NCBI RefSeq assembly: GCF_039769985.1
Contig: NZ_JBDNCH010000005.1
Span: 1-64,000 of the forward strand
Source of the DNA: Ponticoccus litoralis
GTDB lineage: Bacteria > Pseudomonadota > Alphaproteobacteria > Rhodobacterales > Rhodobacteraceae
Reading direction: 5' to 3'
Length of the DNA stretch: 64,000 nt
Part shown: one piece after another, positions 36,932 through 43,837 of the stretch
Numbering within the stretch: position 1 is the first letter of the stretch
How the letters are laid out: every line of letters begins with the position of its first letter
The notes under the pieces: model-generated
The model's input: only the letters and a program-made list of their open reading frames with translations
What the model was told of the DNA's origin: nothing
Databases searched by the model: none
Translations under genes and position numbers: made by a program

Positions 36932-37339
36932 ATGAAAACAGCACTGGATCAGATTGGCGGAGAGGAGCGGCTGCACGCGCTGGTCACCGCCTTCTATGAC
37001 CGGATGGAAACCGACCCCGAGGCCTACCCGCTGCTGCGGCTGCATTTTCGGGGCCACGGGATGGCGCATACCGTGCAGGCGCAGATGGAATTCCTGTCCG
37101 GTTTCCTGGGCGGGCGTGCCTATTACCGCGAACGCAACGGCCATATGAACCTGCGCGAGATCCATGCACATGTGCCGATCCGGCAGGCGGATGCGGAGCT
37201 GTGGCTGAAGACCTTCGACGCGGCGCTGGCGGATTGCGGGATGGAGGGCCCGGCGGTCGAGAAGCTGCGCGCGACCCTGCGGCGGGCCGCGCATATGCTG
37301 GTGAACGACCTGCCCGACTGGCGCGAACAGCCCTCCTGA
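36932..37339 (+). CDS. Truncated hemoglobin (group II)
   Basis: 135 aa. Globin 2-on-2 fold: LHALVTAFYDRMETDP, FLSGFLGG, proximal histidine in REIHAHVPIRQADAELWL, and a C-terminal helix AAHMLVNDLPDW. The VPI after the histidine and the tryptophan that follows are typical of group II/bacterial trHb. Role would be O2/NO handling or redox; it has its own promoter region and a strong terminator behind. No clear operon partner. Confidence 0.88.
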   Translation: MKTALDQIGGEERLHALVTAFYDRMETDPEAYPLLRLHFRGHGMAHTVQAQMEFLSGFLGGRAYYRERNGHMNLREIHAHVPIRQADAELWLKTFDAALADCGMEGPAVEKLRATLRRAAHMLVNDLPDWREQPS

Positions 37340-37367
37340 AAAAGCGTCGGGTCCGGGTGATTGCGGA

Positions 37368-37428
37368 GCGCAAATTCCATGAATGGAATTTGCGCAAGAT
37401 CGTCGACGATCTTGCCGCCGCGGGCGGC
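37368..37428. repeat. Three overlapping perfect palindromes
   Basis: First: arms GCGCAAATTCCAT / ATGGAATTTGCGC around GA (37368-37395). Second: 22-bp perfect palindrome with arm GCAAGATCGTC (37394-37415). Third: GCCGCC-GCG-GGCGGC (37414-37428). Neighbours share a GC dinucleotide at the joints. They lie between the globin stop and the terminator. Looks like a mobile or structural REP-like element rather than a simple terminator. Confidence 0.7.
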
Positions 37429-37446
37429 AGCGGTCGGTAGAAATGG

Positions 37447-37480
37447 AAAGCCCCCTCGCAGGCTGCTGCGAGGGGGCTTT
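37447..37480. terminator. Bidirectional terminator between globin and gmaS
   Basis: Perfect 15-bp stem AAAGCCCCCTCGCAG / CTGCGAGGGGGCTTT with loop GCTG; T-run on one strand and A-run on the other side, so it can serve both converging genes. Confidence 0.85.
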
Positions 37481-37500
37481 GTCGTGAAGGCGATCCGCGG

Positions 37501-38830
37501 TCAGATGTCGAGGGTGTTGTCTTTCTCCCACCTGGAGAAGTGGTTCACGAAGGAGTTCCACTCCTGCCGCTTCATCTTGATGTAGGAGGTCGAGAACGCG
37601 TCGCCCATGGCGGTCTTCAGCTCGGGGTCGGCGTCATAGGCGCGGATGGCGTCGAGCATGTTGAGCGGCAGCATGGGCGCGCCGGTGACCTTGTGGCCCT
37701 CGGCATACATGTCGATGTCCCAGCGCTTGCCCGGATCGGCCTTCGAGCGGATGCCCGAGAGGCCGGCGGCGATGATCACCGCCTGCAGCAGGTAGGGGTT
37801 GGCGGCGCCGTCGGGCAGGCGCAGCTCGAAGCGAGCCGGGGCCGGGCACGCGCACCATATGGGTGCGGTTGTTGCCGGTCCATGTCACCGAGTTGGGCGC
37901 CCATGTGGCGCCCGAGGTGGTGCGCGGCGCATTGATGCGCTTGTAGCTGTTCACCGTGGGGTTGGTGATCGCCGCCGGGGCGCTGGCGTGCTTCATGATG
38001 CCGCCGAGGAAGTGCTTGCCGCGCTCGGAGAGGCCCAGCTCGCCGGTCTGGCCCTCGCCCTTGCCGGCGAAGACGTTCTCCTTCGAGGCCTTGCCGGGCG
38101 CGTCCCAGACCGAGATATGGGCGTGGCAGCCGTTGCCGGTCAGTCCCTCGATGGGCTTGGGCATGAAGGTGGCGCGGAAGCCGTGCTTCTCGGCCACCGA
38201 GCGGGTCATGAACTTGAAGAAGGAATGCCTGTCGGCGGTCTTCAGGACGTCGTCGAAGTCCCAGTTCATCTCGAACTGGCCATTGGCGTCCTCGTGGTCG
38301 TTCTGGTAGGGGCCCCAGCCGAGATCGAGCATGTAGTCGCAGATCTCGCGGATCACGTCGTAGCGGCGCATGATGGCCTGCTGGTCGTAGCAGGGCTTCG
38401 CGGCGGTGTCGAAGGGGTCGGAGATCTCGTCGCCCTCGGGGGTGAGCAGGAAGAACTCGGCCTCGATGCCGGTCTTGACGTGCAGCCCCTCTTCGGCGGC
38501 CTCGTCGATCAGCCGGCGCAGCACGTTGCGCGGCGCCCGGGCGACGTCCTGGCCCTCCATCACGCAGTTGCTGGCGACCCAGGCGATCTCGGGCTGCCAG
38601 GGCAGCTGGATCACCGAAGACGGGTCCGGCACCGCCAGCATGTCGGGATGCGCGGGGGTCAGGTCGAGCCAGGTGGCGAAGCCCGCGAAGCCGGCGCCGT
38701 CCTTCTGCATGCCGGCGATGGCCTGCGCCGGGACCAGCTTGGCGCGCTGGCCGCCGAAGAGGTCGGTGTAGGAGATCATGAAGTACTTGACGCCCTTGTC
38801 CTTGGCGTAGGCGGCCAGGTCGATGGTCAT
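37501..38830 (-). CDS. gmaS: Gamma-glutamylmethylamide synthetase (GlnT/type-III-like glutamine synthetase), one frameshift
   Basis: About 442 aa. Glutamine-synthetase superfamily: GIEAEFFLL, DHEDANGQFEMNWDF, CHAHISVWD, ITNPTVNSYKRINAP, and the VRVPGPARFELRLPDG segment after removing one extra base near 37838. It makes gamma-glutamylmethylamide from methylamine, glutamate and ATP, the first step of the N-methylglutamate pathway. Called gmaS rather than an ammonia-assimilating GS because it sits directly with the mgs genes and near mgdABCD. ATG 38830 chosen (MTIDLAAYAKDKG). Confidence 0.85.
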
Positions 38831-38874
38831 TTCCGCTGTTTCCCTGTTGTCTTTTCGTTTGTTTTTCACAGAAA

Positions 38875-38904
38875 CGGCGCGGCCCCGTCGAGAGGGCCGC
38901 GCCG
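38875..38904 (-). terminator. Terminator between mgsC and gmaS
   Basis: Perfect 11-bp stem CGGCGCGGCCC / GGGCCGCGCCG, 8-nt loop, followed in the direction of transcription by TTTCTGTG. Suggests that mgsABC and gmaS are partly separate transcription units. Confidence 0.65.
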
Positions 38905-38916
38905 CAAGAGCTCTGG

Positions 38917-40260
38917 TCAGTAGCCGGTGCCGGGCTTGCCGGGGTACCAGTCGCTGCCGGCGAGGGGGATCTTGGCCATGGCCGCCGCCTCCAGCGTCAG
39001 GGCACAGAGGTCCTCGGGTTCGAGGTTGTGCAGGTGGCTCTTGCCACAGGCCCGCGCGATGGTCTGGGCCTCCAGCGTCATCACCTTGAGGTAGTTGTTG
39101 AGCCGCCGCCCGCCCTCGACCGGATCGAAGCGCGCCATCAGGTCCGGGTCCTGCGTGGTGATGCCCGCCGGGTCGCGGCCCTCCTGCCAGTCGTCATAGG
39201 CGCCCGCGGTGGTGCCCAGCTTCTGGTACTCGGCCTCCCACTTCGGATCGTTGTCGCCAAGCGCGATCAGCGCCGCCGTGCCGATGGCCACCGCATCGGC
39301 GCCAAGCGCCATGCATTTGGCCACATCGGCGCCGGTGCGGACCCCGCCCGAGACCACCAGCTGCACCTCGCGGTGCATGCCCGAGTCCTGCAGCGCCCGC
39401 ACGGATTCGCGGATGCAGGCGAGGATCGGCTGGCCGACGTGCTCGATGAAGACGTCCTGCGTGGCCGCGGTGCCGCCCTGCATGCCGTCCAGCACCACCA
39501 CATCCGCGCCCGCCTTGACCGCCAGCGTGGTGTCGAAGTAGGGCCGCGCCCCGCCGATCTTGATGTAGATCGGCACGCGCCAGCCGGTGATCTCGCGCAG
39601 CTCGAGGATCTTGATCTCCAGGTCGTCCGGCCCGGTCCAGTCCGGGTGACGGCAGGCCGAACGCTGGTCGATGCCCTTGGGCAGGTTGCGCATCTCGGCC
39701 ACGCGGTCAGAGATCTTCTGCCCCAGGAGCATGCCGCCGCCGCCGGGCTTGGCGCCCTGGCCCACGACGATCTCGATGGCATCGGCGCGGCGCAGGTCGT
39801 CGGGGTTCATGCCGTAGCGCGAGGGCAGGTACTGGTAGACCAGCCGCTGCGAATGGCCGCGCTCTTCCGGGGTCATGCCGCCGTCGCCGGTGGTGGTCGA
39901 GGTGCCCGCCAGCGTGGCGCCGCGCCCCAGCGCCTCTTTCGCCGGACCGGAGAGCGCGCCGAAGGACATGCCCGCGATGGTGATCGGAATATCCAGCTGG
40001 ATCGGGTTCTTGGCAAAGCGCGTGCCCAGCGTCACCGAGGTGTCGCAGCGCTCGCGGTAGCCTTCCAGCGGATAGCGCGAGATCGAGGCGCCGAGGAACA
40101 GCAGGTCGTCGAAGTGCGGCACCTTGCGCTTGGCGCCGCCGCCGCGGATGTCGTAGATGCCGGTCGCCGCGGCCCGCCGGATCTCGGCGTTGATCGACTG
40201 CGAGAAGGTCGCCGACTGGATCGGCGTGGTGCGCGGCGCGTGTCTTGTATCGTCTTTCAT
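38917..40260 (-). CDS. mgsC: N-methylglutamate synthase, FMN-binding subunit (glutamate-synthase-like)
   Basis: 447 aa, intact. FMN-binding (beta/alpha)8 domain of GltB type: ITIAGMSFGALSGPAKEALGRGA, VVGQGAKPGGGGMLLG, YIKIGGARPYFDTTLAVKAGADVVVLDGMQGG, VVSGGVRTGADVAKCMALGADAVAIGTA (each given in parts). It transfers the methylamino group from gamma-glutamylmethylamide to 2-oxoglutarate. In ordinary glutamate synthases a C-x2-C-x4-C cluster follows the last motif; here that stretch reads LGDNDPKWEAEYQKLGTT... and has no cysteines, so no 3Fe-4S cluster is expected. Confidence 0.87.
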   Translation of the reverse strand: MKDDTRHAPRTTPIQSATFSQSINAEIRRAAATGIYDIRGGGAKRKVPHFDDLLFLGASISRYPLEGYRERCDTSVTLGTRFAKNPIQLDIPITIAGMSFGALSGPAKEALGRGATLAGTSTTTGDGGMTPEERGHSQRLVYQYLPSRYGMNPDDLRRADAIEIVVGQGAKPGGGGMLLGQKISDRVAEMRNLPKGIDQRSACRHPDWTGPDDLEIKILELREITGWRVPIYIKIGGARPYFDTTLAVKAGADVVVLDGMQGGTAATQDVFIEHVGQPILACIRESVRALQDSGMHREVQLVVSGGVRTGADVAKCMALGADAVAIGTAALIALGDNDPKWEAEYQKLGTTAGAYDDWQEGRDPAGITTQDPDLMARFDPVEGGRRLNNYLKVMTLEAQTIARACGKSHLHNLEPEDLCALTLEAAAMAKIPLAGSDWYPGKPGTGY

Positions 40261-40272
40261 CTGGCGGGCCCC

Positions 40273-40951
40273 TCAGTAGGCGTTGTCAGGCTTGAAGTTG
40301 TACAGCTGGCGGGCCGAGCCGTAGCGCTTGAACTCTTCGGGCTTGGCGTCGCAGCCGCCGCGCTCCAGCAGCTCGGCCAGCAGCGTCAGGTGCTCGGGCC
40401 GCATCTCCTTCTCGATGCAGTCGGCGCCCAGCGATTTCACCGAGCCGCGCACGAAGAGCCGCGCCTCGTAAAGCGAATCCCCCAGCGCCTCGCCGGCATC
40501 GCCGCAGACCACCAGGTTGCCGGACTGCGCCATGAAGGCCGACATATGGCCGATGTTGCCGTGCACGATGATGTCGATGCCCTTCATCGAGATGCCGCAG
40601 CGCGAGCTGGCATTGCCCTTGATGACCAGCGTGCCGCCGCGCCCGGTGGCGCCGGCGTACTGGCTGGCGTCACCCTCGACGATGACGGTGCCCGACATCA
40701 TGTTCTCGGCCACGCCCGGCCCGGCAGAGCCGTGCACATGCACCGTGGCCTGCTTGTTCATGCCGGCGCAGTAATAGCCGGTGGAGCCCTTGACCGAGAC
40801 CTCGATGGGCGCGTCGAGGCCCACGGCAATGGCATGGCTGCCGCGCGGATTGACGACTTCCCAGTGCGGTCTGGTTGGTGCTTCCGGCCTGCGCGTGCAG
40901 CGTTTCGTTCAGCGAGCGCAGCCCTTCTACCGCAAGGTCAAATGTCTGCAT
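40273..40951 (-). CDS. mgsB: N-methylglutamate synthase, GXGXG (GltB C-terminal-like) subunit, one frameshift
   Basis: About 225 aa. Beta-helix domain of glutamate synthase large-subunit type: repeats of G-x-G-x2-G (MNKQATVHVHGSAGPGV, GTVIVEGDASQYAG, GTLVIKGNASSRCG, GIDIIVHGNIGHMS). One extra base near 40872. Structural bridge between the amidotransferase and FMN subunits. Starts 3 bp after mgsA, ends 12 bp before mgsC. Confidence 0.85.
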
Positions 40952-40954
40952 GTC

Positions 40955-41852
40955 TCAGTGCTTCCAGAAGTAGACGGTTGCGGGTTCGGGTTCCCAGACG
41001 CGGGCATCCTCGATGCCCGGCAGGTTCACCAGCGCGCGGTATTCGCTGCCGAAGGCAACGTATTGATCGGTCTCGGCCATGACGGCGGGCTTGCAGGCGA
41101 TCGGGTCGCGCACCACGCCAAAGCCGTCCTCGGTCCCCACCACGAAGGTGAAGAAGCCGTCGAGATCCTGCAGCGCGCCTTCCAGGGCCTCGCCCAGCGT
41201 CGCGCCCTGCTGCATCTTCCGAGGTCAGGTAGGCGGCGCCGACCTCGGTGTCGTTCTGGGTCTCGATATGGACCCCGTCGCGGCGCAGCTTGCGGCGCAG
41301 CGAGTTGTGGTTCGACAGCGAGCCATTGTGCACAAGGCACTGGTCGGGGCCGGTGTTGAAGGGATGCGCACCCATGGTGGTCACGGCGGATTCGGTCGCC
41401 ATGCGGGTATGGCCGATGCCATGGCTGCCCTGCATCTTCGAGACCTCGAAGCGCGCCGCCACGTCCTTGGGCAGGCCGACTTCCTTGTAGATCTCCAGCG
41501 TCTCGCCCGAGGACATGACGCGCACGCCCGGCGCCACATCCGCCAGCGCCTTGCGCGCCTCGGCGAGCTTGTCGGCGGGCAGGTCGAGCACCGCGTGGCT
41601 GTCCTTGCGGGTCAGGCCGACCCCGGCGCCGATCGCCGCGCCCAGCTTTTCGGCGAGATCGCCGAAGGCCGCGTCACCCTCGTCCGACTGCACCGTCAGC
41701 TTCGACCGGCCCTCGGCGGTATTGCCGTAGATGGCGATCCCGGCGCTGTCCGGGCCGCGATCGGTCATGGTGATCAACATGTCCGTCAACAGGGCGCCAA
41801 GCTGCGGCTCCAGCGCCTTGTCCTTCAGAAAGAGTCCGACAATCCCGCACAT
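40955..41852 (-). CDS. mgsA: N-methylglutamate synthase, class II glutamine-amidotransferase subunit, one frameshift
   Basis: About 298 aa. Begins MCGIVGLF, so the processed N-terminus would be catalytic Cys2 of an Ntn-hydrolase; also TDRGPDSAGIAIYG, GHTRMATESAVT, CLVHNGSLSNHNSLRRKL and NDTEVGAAYL. An extra base near 41218 interrupts TS-KMQQGATLGEAL. Would release the methylamine from gamma-glutamylmethylamide for MgsC. The same family is called GlxB in rhizobia. Confidence 0.88.
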
Positions 41853-42201
41853 TCGCGTTTGCTCCACTTCTTGATTCTGCCCGCGGGCACCTGACGAAAG
41901 GCTAGCACCCGATCCCTGATCCCGCAACTGATATGAAAAAAGTTTTCCTCACAGTCAATCAAGCCTGCCAAATCGCCCAAAAACCCGCCGATTTCCTCAG
42001 CAAACATGAGAAATCGCCAAACCGCGCCCCCGCCCTGTGGCCCGCATGACACCGGCCCGCCACCTCTGCGCGGCATGGGGCAGGCGGGTGTTCAGGCGCG
42101 AGGAACGTCCGGCGCCCCCGGCGGCGGGCAGAGTTTCACCGTGTTGCAAAACCTTTCCCCGCAGTGGAGAAAAGAGAGGCAAGGACGCGCAGGAGGGGAC
42201 G
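41853..42201. promoter_or_regulatory. Divergent control region of mgsABC and the AraC-type regulator
   Basis: 349 bp with an AT-rich centre (about 41930-42016). An imperfect dyad CGATTTCCTCA / TGAGAAATCG (41989-41999 and 42007-42016, 7-nt spacer, one bulge) is the clearest site; TGTGAGGAAAACT is seen on the minus strand near 41943-41955. Candidate binding region for the AraC-type regulator. Confidence 0.45.
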
Positions 42202-43197
42202 ATGACCGACGCGGTGCTGAAGATCGGCCTGCTGATTTTCCCGGGCTTTCCGATGGCCTGCCTGACCTCCGTGATCGAGCCGCTGCGCGCGGCGAACGAG
42301 ATTTCGGGCGGCACCCGCTTTGCATGGGAACTGGTCTCGGACGGCGAATCGCGGGTGATGTCCAGCGCCGGCATCGCCTTCGAGGCAACGCGCCGGCTGA
42401 GCGACCTGGGCGATTGCGATTACCTGCTGCTGCTTTCCGCCCCGACCAGCAGTTTTCGCGATGACAATGCCGCCGCCGACCTGCGGCGCGCGGCCCGTCA
42501 CGGCACGGTGCTGGGGGCGATCAGCGGCGGCGTCTTTCCGCTGTTGCGCAGTGGCGCGGTGCGCGGCGGGCCGTTTTCCGTCCATTGGTGCTACGAGGCG
42601 GCCTTTCACGCCGAATTTCCCGAGGTCGAGGCCTCGGGAAAGGTCATCGAGATTTCGCCGCGCTGCGTGACCGCCTCGGGGGCGGCGGCGGCCTTCGACC
42701 TTGCGCTGTCGCTTGTGGACGGCGCACTTGGTCCCGAGACCGCGACAGAGGTCGCCTGCTGGTTCCAGCACCCGATGGTGCGCAAGACCGGCGTGGCGCA
42801 GGTGATCCCGGTGACCGGCGGCAACCGGCAGGAGGACGTGCCGCCGCTGGTGGCGCGGGCCATCGAGCTGGTCGCGGGCAATCTGGACGATCCGCCGACG
42901 GTGGCAGAGATCGCCGAGGCGCTGGACATCACCCCGCGCCATCTGGAACGCAGTTTCAAGAAGGCGGTGGGGCAGAACCCCACGCGCTATTTCCGCCAGA
43001 TGCGGATGAAGGCGGCGCGGCAGATCGTCATGTATTCCAACGACACGCTGGCCGAGATCGCCGAGGCCGTGGGCTATGCCAGCGCCAAGGTCTTCAACCG
43101 GCATTACACCGAGGCCTTCGGCCTGCCCCCGCGCGAGGACAGGCGCCGGATCAACCTGAATCGGGTGCGGGAAAACCTGCCGGTGCCCTCGGTCTGA
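42202..43197 (+). CDS. GlxA-type AraC-family regulator (GATase1-like plus HTH)
   Basis: 331 aa. N-terminal DJ-1/GATase1-like domain (LKIGLLIFPGFPMACLTS, AISGGVFPLLRSGA) and two C-terminal AraC HTH motifs (VAEIAEALDITPRHLERSFKK and DTLAEIAEAVGYASAKVFNRHY). Regulators of this build (GbdR, GlxA) control catabolism of betaine, sarcosine or related methylated amines. It lies between mgsABC-gmaS and mgdABCD and probably activates both. ATG 42202 has AGGAGGGG 5 nt upstream; the frame is open upstream but without protein-like content. Confidence 0.9.
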   Translation: MTDAVLKIGLLIFPGFPMACLTSVIEPLRAANEISGGTRFAWELVSDGESRVMSSAGIAFEATRRLSDLGDCDYLLLLSAPTSSFRDDNAAADLRRAARHGTVLGAISGGVFPLLRSGAVRGGPFSVHWCYEAAFHAEFPEVEASGKVIEISPRCVTASGAAAAFDLALSLVDGALGPETATEVACWFQHPMVRKTGVAQVIPVTGGNRQEDVPPLVARAIELVAGNLDDPPTVAEIAEALDITPRHLERSFKKAVGQNPTRYFRQMRMKAARQIVMYSNDTLAEIAEAVGYASAKVFNRHYTEAFGLPPREDRRRINLNRVRENLPVPSV

Positions 43198-43285
43198 CCG
43201 ACCGGGCGGCGGCGGGCCCTTGGGCAGAGTGCGTCACCGACGGCCCGGGCATGGCGCGGGCCATCGGTGTTTCAGATCGGGCGCC

Positions 43286-43837
43286 TTACAGCGCCGAGTG
43301 CATCCCGGTCAGCAGCGCGTGATGCAGCGAGCCCGCCGAAGAGCGCGGCCCGATCACCGAGAAATGCCCCGGGGCCCGGACGACGAGGAAGCAGCCCAGA
43401 TGCTCGATGGCGGTGCGGATCGCCTCGCCGCCGGTAAAGCGGCGCACGTCGGCGTTGCAGACCCGTTCCAGCACGTCCCCCAGCCGGTCGCCCTTCAGAT
43501 CGAAGCGGCACCAGGCGTCGGTCTGTTCGGTCACGCTGGCCACGCCCGAGGCCTTTCCGGCAATCTCGCGGGCCAGGTCCTCCTGCGTGGCGAAGGGGGC
43601 TTCGACCATCCACTGGTCCGGTCCCATCCAGAAGGCGGAGGATGAGGCGCGGCCCGGGGCGGGGGCCTCGGCCCCGGTCACCTCGGCCACCAGCGCGGCG
43701 CCGGCGGCCTCCTGTCCCAGACGGGCGGCGACAGAGGCCAGCGCCACGTCGGTGACCTCGATCAGGTCCTGGCCGTGGTGGTGGTCGCGGCGCGGCTCGT
43801 GCCCGCCAAGCGGAGTGATGGCGATGAGGTCATGCAC
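43286..43837 (-). CDS. mgdD: N-methylglutamate dehydrogenase gamma subunit (SoxG-like)
   Basis: 183 aa. GTG start at 43837 fits AAGGAGA 9 nt upstream and an 8-bp overlap with mgdC. SoxG-like fold (FWMGPDQWMVEAPF, DAWCRFDLKGDRLGDVLERVCNADVR). Gamma subunit of the heterotetrameric sarcosine-oxidase/N-methylglutamate-dehydrogenase family; helps form the tetrahydrofolate site. Last gene of mgdABCD. Confidence 0.85.
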   Translation of the reverse strand: MHDLIAITPLGGHEPRRDHHHGQDLIEVTDVALASVAARLGQEAAGAALVAEVTGAEAPAPGRASSSAFWMGPDQWMVEAPFATQEDLAREIAGKASGVASVTEQTDAWCRFDLKGDRLGDVLERVCNADVRRFTGGEAIRTAIEHLGCFLVVRAPGHFSVIGPRSSAGSLHHALLTGMHSAL

